This document shows positions 56,702 through 64,000 of a stretch of 64,000 nt of DNA, piece by piece. The notes beneath the pieces are model-generated. The model did not search any database, was not told the origin of the DNA, and saw only the letters and a program-made list of their open reading frames with translations. Where the stretch lies: NCBI RefSeq assembly GCF_004348265.1, contig NZ_SMNT01000253.1:1-64000 (forward strand). Reading direction: 5' to 3'. The stretch comes from Methylobacterium segetis. GTDB lineage: Bacteria > Pseudomonadota > Alphaproteobacteria > Rhizobiales > Beijerinckiaceae. The translations under genes and the position numbers were made by a program. Within the stretch, counting starts at the first letter, position 1; each line of letters opens with the position of its first letter.

Positions 56702-56917
56702 GGAGGCGTGGACCTTTCCTGGCAACGGGGCGGCGCCGCCCCGGGCGTCGGCTGAGCCGGAGGCCCGGGTTCGGTGCGGAACCGCAGCATTGCTGCAGTT
56801 GCTCACAGGACCATCGGGTTAGCGGATCAGCCGAGCGCCATCAACGGGGCGGGTGACATCCGCCGGGGAACGGCAAGCGAAAACCGGGCCGAAGCCCGTA
56901 TGCCGCAGGCGCGGCGT

Positions 56918-58345
56918 TCAGGCGTCCGAAAGCCGATCCCGCAGCCGCCCGAGGCTCTCGTCGCGCCCGAGCACGGCCATCACGTCGAAGAGCGGCGGTG
57001 AAGTTGTGCGGCCCGTGAGAGCAGCCCGCAGAGGCTGTGCAATCTGGCCGAGCTTCAGCCCCTGGGCCTCCGCGAAGGCGCGCACGGCGCCCTCGGTCGC
57101 CGCGGCATTCCACTCAGTCAGCGCCTCCAGCGCCGGCAAGACGGCGGCGAGGCGCGCGCTTCCGTCCTCGCCGAGCAGCGCCTTCGCCTTCTCATCGAGG
57201 ACGAGCGGTCGCTGCGCGTAGAGGTAGTAGGCGCTGTCGAGGAGATCGACGAGCGTCTTGGCCCGCTCCTTCAGCCCCGGCATCGCCGCGGTGAGGCGCT
57301 GGCGCAGGTCCGGCGGGAGCGGGGCCGCGAGACCGCGCTCGGCGCCGACGCTCGGCACGATGGTCTCGACCGCGTCGACGAGGGCCGCATCGTCCGAGCC
57401 GCGGATGTAGAGGCCGTTCAGGTTCTCGAGCTTGGCGAAGTCGAAGCGCGCGGGCGAGCGCCCGATCGCCTTGAGATCGAAGGCCGCGACCATCTCCTCC
57501 GTCGAGAACACCTCCTGGTCGCCGTGGCTCCAGCCGAGGCGGACGAGGTAGTTGCGGAGCGCCGCCGGCAGGTAGCCGAGGTCCCGGTAGGCGTCGACGC
57601 CGAGCGCCCCGTGGCGCTTCGAGAGCTTGGCGCCGTCCGCCCCGTGGATCAGCGGGATGTGGGCCATGCTCGGCACGTCCCAGCCCAGCGCCTGATAGAT
57701 CTGGCCCTGGCGGGCGGCATTGGTGAGGTGGTCGTCGCCGCGGATCACCTGGGTCACGCCCATGTCGTGGTCGTCGACGACGACGGCCAGCATGTAGGTC
57801 GGGTTGCCGTCCGAGCGCAGCAGGACGAGATCGTCGAGGTCCCGGTTCTGCCAGACGACGCGGCCCTGCACCGCGTCCTCGACCACGGTCTCGCCCTCGG
57901 TCGGAGCCCGCAGCCGGATCACCGGCTTCACGCCCTCGGGGGCCTCGGACGGATCGCGATCGCGCCAGCGCCCGTCGTAGCGCAGCGGGCGCCCCTCCGC
58001 CCGGGCGCTCTCCCGCATCTGCGTCAGCTCCTCGGGCGTGGCGTAGCAGCGATAGGCGCGCCCCGAGGCGAGGAGGCTCTCGGCCACCTCCCGGTGCCGC
58101 TCGGCCCGGGCGTATTGGTAGATCACGTCCCCATCCCAATCGAGGCCGAGCCAGCGCATCCCGTCGAGGATCGCGTCGATCGCGCCTTGCGTCGATCGCT
58201 CGCGGTCGGTGTCCTCGATGCGCAGCAGCATCCGGCCGCCGTGCCGACGGGCGTAGAGCCAGTTGAACAGGGCCGTGCGGGCGCCGCCGATATGCAGGTA
58301 GCCCGTGGGCGAGGGTGCGAAACGCGTGACGACGGCAGAGGACAT
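56918..58345 (-). CDS. gltX: Glutamyl-tRNA synthetase
   Basis: 475 aa from ATG 58345 (MSSAVVTRFAPSPTGYLHIG); the frame extends to 58675 without conservation. Class I synthetase: the HIGH-like motif is HIGG, and the KMSKS-like motif is KLSKRHGA. LRIEDTDRERST and IRGDDHLTNAARQ are catalytic-core segments. The C-terminal anticodon-binding domain is shorter than some but normal for alphaproteobacteria. Divergent from comEC with a 145-bp gap. Confidence 0.96.
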   Translation of the reverse strand: MSSAVVTRFAPSPTGYLHIGGARTALFNWLYARRHGGRMLLRIEDTDRERSTQGAIDAILDGMRWLGLDWDGDVIYQYARAERHREVAESLLASGRAYRCYATPEELTQMRESARAEGRPLRYDGRWRDRDPSEAPEGVKPVIRLRAPTEGETVVEDAVQGRVVWQNRDLDDLVLLRSDGNPTYMLAVVVDDHDMGVTQVIRGDDHLTNAARQGQIYQALGWDVPSMAHIPLIHGADGAKLSKRHGALGVDAYRDLGYLPAALRNYLVRLGWSHGDQEVFSTEEMVAAFDLKAIGRSPARFDFAKLENLNGLYIRGSDDAALVDAVETIVPSVGAERGLAAPLPPDLRQRLTAAMPGLKERAKTLVDLLDSAYYLYAQRPLVLDEKAKALLGEDGSARLAAVLPALEALTEWNAAATEGAVRAFAEAQGLKLGQIAQPLRAALTGRTTSPPLFDVMAVLGRDESLGRLRDRLSDA

Positions 58346-58490
58346 CGGGCCGGCTGATGTTCGAGTGGACGGGCGGGCGACGTTCGGGCGGGAAGGATCG
58401 ACCGGCCCGGCCGCGGGCCTGTAGCATGCGCGGGCGGACGCGTTAAGAAATCGTCGCACGGGAGGGACTTTCCAATCCCGCGCGCGGACG

Positions 58491-60761
58491 GTGCGGCAAA
58501 GGATGGCACAGGGGCCGGCAGGGAAGGGGATCGTCGCGATCCGCGCGCCTGGGCGCCTGCTCGCTCCTGGCCTGTGGGTACCGGCACTCGGCGGCTGGGT
58601 GGGCGCGGAGCTGGCGCAGGAGGCGGGGCAACGGCGCCTATTTCCCTGGCTCGCGGTCGCCTTCGGGACGGGCATCCTCGTCTATTTCGCTCTCACCGAC
58701 GGCGAGCCGGCGCTCGCCGCCGCGCCCATCGCCGCCGGCCTGTGCCTTGCGCTGACGCCCGTCCTCGGTGCGAGGCCCGCCGCGCTCGCGCTGACGCTCG
58801 CGCTCGCCGCCGCCTTCCTCGGCTTCGGGGCGGCGGCGTGGCGCGTCGCCCGCGTTTCCGGCCCGATCCTCGCGCGGACCACCATCGCGCCCCTCACGGG
58901 GCTGATCGAGGCCCTCGACGAGCGGGAGGAGGGCGCGCGCCTCGTGGTGCGCCTCACGAGCTTCGGAACCCTGGCGCCCGAAGCGCGCCCCTTGCGGGTG
59001 CGCGTGACCTACCGGACCCGGCAGGCCCTGAAGCCCGGCGATTTCATCGCGGCCAAGGCGCGCCTCCTGCCGCCGCCCGAGCCGGCGCGTCCCGGCGGCT
59101 ACGATTTCGGGCGCGACGCCTATTTCCGCGGCATCGGCGCCGTGGGCTCCCTCGTCGGGACAATCGAGGTGAGGTCACCGCCCGAGCCCCTGCCTCTCGC
59201 GCTTCGCCTCGCGGCCGGCATCGACGACGCGCGCAACGCGCTCACGCGGCGCATCACCGACGCGAACGGGGGGCAGGCCGGCGCCGTGGCCGCGGCGCTG
59301 GTGACGGGCAAGCGCGGCCTCATCGCACCGGAGACCAACGACGTGCTGCGGGCGGCGGGCATCTACCACGTCGTCTCGATCTCCGGCCTGCACATGGTGC
59401 TCGCGGCCGGCGTCGTCTTCTGGCTGGTGCGCTCCGCGCTGGCGCTCGTGCCGCATTGCGCCCTGCTGTGGCCGATCAAGAAGATCGCGTCCGGCTTCGC
59501 GATGGTGGGCGTCACCGCCTATTGTGCCTTCTCCGGTTGGGACGTCGCCGCCGAGCGGGCTCTGATCATGACCCTGATCATGCTCGGCGCGATCCTCGTC
59601 GACCGCCCGGCCCTGAGCATGCGCAACCTCGCGCTCGCCGCCCTCGTGGCGCTCGCCCGCGAGCCCGAGGCGTTGCTCGGCCCGAGCTTCCAGATGTCGT
59701 TCGGGGCGGTGGCCGGCCTGATCGCCTGCGCCCGCTTCATCGACGGGCGCCTCTTCCGGCGCGAGGGCGCCGGGCCGGTCGGGCGGTCCGTCGCCCTGGC
59801 CGCGGGCGCCGTGATCGGCACCTTGCTGACGACGCTCGTGGCGCAGATCGCCACAGCCCCCTTCGCGACCTACCATTTCCAGACGATCCAGCCCTTCGGC
59901 CTCGTCGGCAACGCCCTCACGCTGCCGCTCGTGTCCCTCGTGGTGATGCCGGCCGCGGTGCTCGGGATCCTCGCCTACCCGTTCGCGCTCGATCAGCCGG
60001 TCTGGTGGCTGATGGGGCAGGCGGTGCGCGGCATGCTCGCGATCTCGGGCTGGATCGGCGGTTTCGGGCAGGCGAATGTCGGGGTGCCGGCCTTCGGCAC
60101 GGGCGCTCTCGCGCTGCTGGCCGCCGGCCTCCTCGTCGCGGTCCTACCCGCCTCGCGCCTGCGATGCCTGTGCGTGGTGCCGCTCGGCCTCGGCCTCCTC
60201 CTGGCCGCATCGCCCGAGCGCCAGGACATCTTCATCGATCGCGAGGGGAGGGGCGCGGCTGTGCGGGGCGAGGAGGGCCGTCTCGTCGCTCTCGGCCGGC
60301 CCTCCTCCTTCGTCCTCGAGCAGTGGATGAAGGCGGACGGCGATGCGCGGAAGGCGTCGGAGGCCGGGGAAGGGGGACGCTGCGACCGGCTCGGCTGCAC
60401 CCTGCGGGCCTTCGACGGGCGCCGAATCGCGCTGGCGCGTGACAAGCGCGCGCTCGCCGAGGATTGCGCGCGCGCCGACATCGTCATCACGTCGCAAGCC
60501 GCCCCGCCGGGCTGCGCGGCGGGGCTCGTCATCGACCGCGCCTATCTCGCACGGTCGGGCGCCATAGCGATCCGCCTCACCGGTTCAGGCCCGGTCGTCT
60601 CGACGGCCCGCGGTCTCGGTGGATCCTCGCCCTGGCGCCCGGCCGCCGCGCCGCGCGCCCTGCAGATTCCGGGCTCTCCGACCGCTCGGGCAAGCCCTGA
60701 CGAGGCCGCTCCGGAGGAGGGTGCCGCGTCTGCGGAGACGGGCCCCGAATCGCTTCAGTAG
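58491..60761 (+). CDS. comEC: ComEC/Rec2-family DNA-uptake channel protein
   Basis: 756 aa from GTG 58491; ATG 58503 is an alternative. An N-terminal membrane pair and soluble OB-like domain (about 55-230, PLRVRVTYRTRQALKPGDFI) precede the competence domain with about eight helices (GIYHVVSISGLHMVLAAGVV is its signature). The metallo-beta-lactamase part of classical ComEC is not recognisable: no H-x-H-x-D-H motif or LDVGQGD sequence. The C-terminus is a shortened soluble domain. Transport of single-stranded DNA is the family role. No other com genes are in the window. Confidence 0.9.
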   Translation: MRQRMAQGPAGKGIVAIRAPGRLLAPGLWVPALGGWVGAELAQEAGQRRLFPWLAVAFGTGILVYFALTDGEPALAAAPIAAGLCLALTPVLGARPAALALTLALAAAFLGFGAAAWRVARVSGPILARTTIAPLTGLIEALDEREEGARLVVRLTSFGTLAPEARPLRVRVTYRTRQALKPGDFIAAKARLLPPPEPARPGGYDFGRDAYFRGIGAVGSLVGTIEVRSPPEPLPLALRLAAGIDDARNALTRRITDANGGQAGAVAAALVTGKRGLIAPETNDVLRAAGIYHVVSISGLHMVLAAGVVFWLVRSALALVPHCALLWPIKKIASGFAMVGVTAYCAFSGWDVAAERALIMTLIMLGAILVDRPALSMRNLALAALVALAREPEALLGPSFQMSFGAVAGLIACARFIDGRLFRREGAGPVGRSVALAAGAVIGTLLTTLVAQIATAPFATYHFQTIQPFGLVGNALTLPLVSLVVMPAAVLGILAYPFALDQPVWWLMGQAVRGMLAISGWIGGFGQANVGVPAFGTGALALLAAGLLVAVLPASRLRCLCVVPLGLGLLLAASPERQDIFIDREGRGAAVRGEEGRLVALGRPSSFVLEQWMKADGDARKASEAGEGGRCDRLGCTLRAFDGRRIALARDKRALAEDCARADIVITSQAAPPGCAAGLVIDRAYLARSGAIAIRLTGSGPVVSTARGLGGSSPWRPAAAPRALQIPGSPTARASPDEAAPEEGAASAETGPESLQ

Positions 60762-61477
60762 CGGCGCACGAGGCTGACGAGGCGTCCCTGGATGCGGACC
60801 CGGTCGGGACCGAGCACGCGGGTCTCGTAGGACGGGTTCGCGGCTTCGAGGGCGATCGAGGAGCCCCGGCGGCGCAGGCGCTTGAGCGTCGCCTCCTCGT
60901 CGTCGATGAGGGCCACGATGATGTCGCCCGTGTTGGCCGTATCCTGCTTGCGGATCACCACGAGGTCGCCGTCGAGGATGCCGGCCTCGATCATCGAGTC
61001 GCCGCGCACTTCGAGCGCGTAATGCTCGCCGCCCGCCAGGAAATCCGGCGACAGGGTGATCGACGCGCTCTGGTTCTGGATCGCCGAGATCGGCGTGCCC
61101 GCCGCGATCCGCCCCATCACGGGGATCGACATGGCGCGGCCGTTCTCGTCGGTCGCCTGCGTCGTCGGCAGCTTCGCGGCCGGCGCCCGCGTGCGGCCGC
61201 CCTCGACGACGCTCGGCGTGAAGCGGCGCACCTCGCTGCCCGACCCGGCCGGCTGGCCGAGGCTCTCGGGCATGCGGATCACCTCGATCGCCCGTGCCCG
61301 GTTCGGCAGGCGGCGCAGGAAGCCGCGCTCCTCAAGCGCCGTGATGAGGCGGTGGATGCCGGATTTCGACTTGAGATCGAGGGCATCCTTCATCTCATCG
61401 AAAGACGGCGGGACGCCGCTCTCGCGCATCCGCTGCTGGATGAAGCGGAGCAGATCCAGCTGTTTACGCGTCAGCAT
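60755..61477 (-). CDS. lexA: SOS repressor LexA
   Basis: 240 aa. Winged-helix DNA-binding domain (MLTRKQLDLLRFIQQRM, KSGIHRLITALEERGFLRRL), then a linker longer than in E. coli. The cleavage site is Ala126-Gly127 in GRIAAGTPI. The Ser161 (RGDSMIEAGI) and Lys199 (EATLKRLRR) dyad is intact. A GTTC-N7-GTTC box sits 68 bp upstream, so it is autoregulated in the alphaproteobacterial manner. The 3' end overlaps comEC by 7 bp. Confidence 0.97.
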   Translation of the reverse strand: MLTRKQLDLLRFIQQRMRESGVPPSFDEMKDALDLKSKSGIHRLITALEERGFLRRLPNRARAIEVIRMPESLGQPAGSGSEVRRFTPSVVEGGRTRAPAAKLPTTQATDENGRAMSIPVMGRIAAGTPISAIQNQSASITLSPDFLAGGEHYALEVRGDSMIEAGILDGDLVVIRKQDTANTGDIIVALIDDEEATLKRLRRRGSSIALEAANPSYETRVLGPDRVRIQGRLVSLVRRY

Positions 61478-61544
61478 GGGGCAGTCTCATCTCTCGGGGC
61501 GACGCGGCAGGCGGTCGCGGAAACAAAGCGCGAACACGTTAAAC

Positions 61545-61559
61545 GTTCCGCAAGTGTTC
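61545..61559 (+). promoter_or_regulatory. Alphaproteobacterial SOS (LexA) box
   Basis: GTTCCGCAAGTGTTC matches GTTC-N7-GTTC exactly. It lies in the moeA-lexA gap (61478-61590), upstream of lexA, and implies autorepression. moeA is upstream on the same strand and ends at 61591, so the box should act on lexA only. Confidence 0.85.
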
Positions 61560-61590
61560 CGCAAGCGCAGCTTGGCGATACTGATCGAGA

Positions 61591-62820
61591 TCAGAGGATC
61601 GAGCGGTCGAGACGCAGGATGCGGCAGGATTCGCCAGCCTTCGCGGCCGGCGCGTGCGGCGGGCGCACGAGAAGGGCCTCGGCTTGGCCGAGCACCGAGA
61701 GCATCGAGGAATCCTGCCGCGCCTCGGGATGCGCGACCGGCAGACGATCGGGCGCCGTGTCGAGGCAGGCCCGCATGTAGTCGGCCCGGCCGTCATTCGC
61801 CGGCAGATCGCGGCCGAGCGTCGCCGGCTCGTCGCGGTCGGTACCCGCCCGCGGATCTCCGACGAGCGCGCGGATCGCCGGGACCACGAAGAGCATCCCG
61901 CAGACGATGGCCGAGACCGGGTTGCCCGGCAGGCCGATGACCAGCATCTCGCCGAGCCGGCCATGCATCAGCGGCTTGCCGGGTCGCAGCGCGACGCGCC
62001 AGAAGCCGAGTTCGAGCCCCTCGCGGGCGAGCGCCGATTGCACGAGGTCGTGGTCGCCGACCGACGCGCCGCCGAGGGTGACGAAGAGGTCGGCCCGCAC
62101 CTCGCGGGCCCGGCGGATCGCGTCCTCCAGCGCCGGCAGGCTGTCGCCCGCGATGCCGAGGTCGATCGGGTCCGCGCCGGCCGCGCGGGCGAGGGCGGCG
62201 AGCGCGAGCGCGTTCGAGGCGACGATCTGGTCCCAGGCGGCCGGCGCCCCCGGCGCCACCAATTCGTCGCCGGTGGCGAGGATCGCGACCCGGGGACGGC
62301 GTCGCACGGCGACCTCCGCGTGGCCGGCCGCGGCGGCGAGCGCGAGCCGGCGCGCGTCGAGGCTCTCGCCCGCCTGCAGGAGCGCATCGCCTTCCCGGAA
62401 ATCGAGTCCGGCGGGCCGGACGAAGCGGCCCGCGGATACGCCTTCCCGCGCGGTCACCGTGTCGCCCTCGGCCTCCGCGTTCTCCTGGATCAGGATCGCG
62501 TCGGCTCCCTCCGGCACGGGCGCGCCGGTGAAGATGCGCACGGCCTCGCCGGGGCCGACCCGGCCGGCATAGCCATGTCCGGCGGCGCTCGTGCCGACGA
62601 GCCGCAGCCGGGCGGGGATGCCGGCGAGGTCGGCGCCGCGCACGGCGTAGCCGTCCATCGCGGAGGCCGGGAAGGGCGGCTGCGTGCGCAGCGCGGCGAC
62701 CGGTTCCGCGAGCGTCCGCCCGGCTGCGGCGGCGATCCCGAGGCGCTCCGCCTCGACGGGCCGGGACACGCTGGAGAGGATGCGCCCCAGCGCCTCCGCC
62801 ACGGGCAGGAGGCCGCTCAC
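61591..62820 (-). CDS. moeA: Molybdopterin molybdenumtransferase MoeA
   Basis: 409 aa. Inserts molybdate into adenylylated molybdopterin. PPFPASAMDGYAVRGADL near the N-terminus, IFTGAPVPEGADAILIQE, ILATGDELVAPG, TLGGASVGDHDLV and GLPGNPVSAIV cover the MoeA domains in order. Full length. Its start overlaps the moaC stop by 4 bp (ATGA). The order trpC-moaC-moeA-lexA is common in alphaproteobacteria. Confidence 0.97.
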   Translation of the reverse strand: MSGLLPVAEALGRILSSVSRPVEAERLGIAAAAGRTLAEPVAALRTQPPFPASAMDGYAVRGADLAGIPARLRLVGTSAAGHGYAGRVGPGEAVRIFTGAPVPEGADAILIQENAEAEGDTVTAREGVSAGRFVRPAGLDFREGDALLQAGESLDARRLALAAAAGHAEVAVRRRPRVAILATGDELVAPGAPAAWDQIVASNALALAALARAAGADPIDLGIAGDSLPALEDAIRRAREVRADLFVTLGGASVGDHDLVQSALAREGLELGFWRVALRPGKPLMHGRLGEMLVIGLPGNPVSAIVCGMLFVVPAIRALVGDPRAGTDRDEPATLGRDLPANDGRADYMRACLDTAPDRLPVAHPEARQDSSMLSVLGQAEALLVRPPHAPAAKAGESCRILRLDRSIL

Positions 62821-63302
62821 GCGCCGGCTTCCGCGCGATAGCTGCCCGAGCGGCCGCCATCCTTGGCGAGCAGCCGGATGCCCTCGATGCGCATGCCGCG
62901 ATCGACCGCCTTCACCATGTCGTAGACGGTGAGGCAGGCGATCGAGACCGCGGTCAGCGCTTCCATCTCGACGCCGGTCGGACCCTGCACGCGCACCTCC
63001 GCGGTGAGCCGAAGGCCGGGGAGCGCTTCATCGACCTCGCAGGTCACGTGGACCTTCGAGAGCAGGAGGGGATGGCAGAGCGGGATCAACTCGTGCGTGC
63101 GCTTGGCCGCCATGATGCCGGCAAGGCGCGCGGTGCCGATCACGTCGCCCTTCTTCGCGTCCCCCTCCCGGATGAGCCTGAGCGTCTCGGGAAGCATCAC
63201 CACGGCCCCTTCCGCCAGCGCCGTGCGGGTGGTCGCGGCCTTGTCGGTGACGTCGACCAGGTTGGCCGCGCCGGTCGCGTCGAGATGGGTGAGGCCGGTC
63301 AT
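62817..63302 (-). CDS. moaC: Cyclic pyranopterin monophosphate synthase MoaC
   Basis: 161 aa. Second step of molybdenum cofactor synthesis. The opening TGAANLVDVTDKAATTRTA, GTARLAGIMAAKRTHELIPL, CHPLLLSKV and the C-terminal CLTVYDMVKAVDRGMRIEG with KDGGRSG are the family signatures with the active-site Lys and Asp residues. Co-transcribed and coupled with moeA. 13 bp downstream of trpC. Confidence 0.97.
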   Translation of the reverse strand: MTGLTHLDATGAANLVDVTDKAATTRTALAEGAVVMLPETLRLIREGDAKKGDVIGTARLAGIMAAKRTHELIPLCHPLLLSKVHVTCEVDEALPGLRLTAEVRVQGPTGVEMEALTAVSIACLTVYDMVKAVDRGMRIEGIRLLAKDGGRSGSYRAEAGA

Positions 63303-63315
63303 CCGCGGGTCCGGG

Positions 63316-64000
63316 TCACGCCGTCTCGCCGAACAGGAGGCTGCGCGTCGCCTCCGTCAGGTTCGCCTGCCGCATCAGGCTCTCGCCGACGAGAACCGTG
63401 TTGAGGCCGTTCTCCGCGAGGCGGACCACGTCCGCGTGGCTGGCGATGCCGCTCTCGGCGACGGGAATGCGGTCCTTCGGGATGCCGGGCGCGAGGCGGA
63501 TCGCGGTCTCGAAGGAGACCTCGAAGGTCTTCAGGTTGCGGTTGTTGATGCCGATGAGACGCGTGCCGAGCGGAATCGCCCGCTCCAGCTCCTCGGCGTC
63601 GTGCACCTCCACCAGAACGTCCATGCCGAGGTCGTGCGCCGCCTCCACGATCGCTGCCGCCTCCTCGTCGTCGAGGCAGGCCATGATCGCGAGCACGCAA
63701 TCCGCGCCCCATGCCCGCGCTTCGAGCACCTGATAGGGCTCGAACATGAAGTCCTTGCGCAGCACCGGCAGGGCGCAGGCGGCCCGCGCCTCCACGAGAT
63801 ATTCGGGGCGCCCCTGGAAAGACGGCTCGTCGGTCAGCACCGAGAGGCAGGTCGCGCCGCCGGCCTCGTAGGCTTCAGCCAGCGCCGCCGGGTTGAAATC
63901 GGCCCGGATCAGCCCCTTCGAGGGCGAGGCCTTCTTCACCTCCGCGATGAGGGCGGGGCGACCGGCCGCGATATGGGCGCCGATCGCGTCCGCGAAGCCC
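63316..64000 (-). CDS. trpC: Indole-3-glycerol phosphate synthase, 5' end outside the window
   Basis: Partial: the frame runs off the right edge, reading GFADAIGAHIAAGRPALIAE just inside it. ALIAEVKKASPSKGLIRADF is the catalytic-Lys opening. SVLTDEPSFQGRPEYL, LRKDFMFEPYQVLEAR, LVEVHDAEELERA, GINNRNLKTFEV and VAESGIASHADV complete the TIM barrel. The GTG at 63939 is the internal Val codon of EVKKASPS, not a start. Fourth-to-last step of tryptophan synthesis; trpD is expected next upstream. Confidence 0.96.
   Translation of the reverse strand, partial: GFADAIGAHIAAGRPALIAEVKKASPSKGLIRADFNPAALAEAYEAGGATCLSVLTDEPSFQGRPEYLVEARAACALPVLRKDFMFEPYQVLEARAWGADCVLAIMACLDDEEAAAIVEAAHDLGMDVLVEVHDAEELERAIPLGTRLIGINNRNLKTFEVSFETAIRLAPGIPKDRIPVAESGIASHADVVRLAENGLNTVLVGESLMRQANLTEATRSLLFGETA

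Overview
The window is 64 kb of high-GC chromosome from an alphaproteobacterium of the order Hyphomicrobiales, most likely a Methylobacteriaceae member. The evidence is the conserved order of core gene clusters, an alphaproteobacterial LexA box (GTTC-N7-GTTC) upstream of lexA, an S2 protein with a long C-terminal extension, and a small DHFR-family protein that looks like the dihydromethanopterin reductase (DmrA) of methylotrophic Methylobacterium. I saw no rRNA, tRNA, CRISPR array, IS element or prophage.

Layout. 0-4.3 kb: a secreted protein of unknown function, an NnrU-family membrane protein, a YfgM-like TPR protein and der. 4.3-9.5 kb: an accessory stretch with a chemoreceptor, a TauE/SafE exporter, a YbdK-type carboxylate-amine ligase and a damaged PIN toxin/antitoxin pair. 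9.6-20.9 kb (minus strand): the housekeeping block rpsF-rpsR-DUF2232-rplI, then dnaB-alr-radA-cvpA-purF-SDR-dmrA. 21.0-26.7 kb (plus strand): pdxJ-acpS-lepB-rnc-era, then a 16S rRNA methyltransferase-like gene and an RsuA-type pseudouridine synthase. 26.7-30.3 kb (minus strand): a lipoprotein plus a large membrane-embedded patatin-like lipase.

30.7-52.6 kb (plus strand): the translation and envelope supercluster rpsB-tsf-pyrH-frr-uppS-cdsA-dxr-rseP-bamA-lpxD-fabZ-lpxA-lpxI-lpxB. It is interrupted by a TetR/EmrAB-type efflux cassette after dxr and by an orphan hybrid histidine kinase after lpxD. 52.6-64 kb: a GGDEF-EAL protein, gltA, gltX, comEC, lexA, moeA, moaC and the 3' part of trpC.

How the genes work together. 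The core genes cover translation (S2, S6, S18, L9, EF-Ts, RRF, GluRS, ribosome GTPases), isoprenoid and undecaprenyl supply (dxr, uppS), phospholipid precursor (cdsA), lipid A (lpxD/A/I/B with fabZ), outer-membrane assembly (bamA, rseP), replication and repair (dnaB, radA, lexA), and cofactors (pdxJ, moaC, moeA, dmrA). Three minus-strand loci (near 9.38, 15.75 and 15.9 kb) read as if each had lost one base in a C/G run. This is either real decay or, more likely for the essential-type gene alr, base-calling error. I did not find a clear undescribed multi-gene system. The best leads are the lipoprotein/patatin pair, the structured leader in front of bamA, the HhH-like tail on S2 and the damaged toxin-antitoxin unit.
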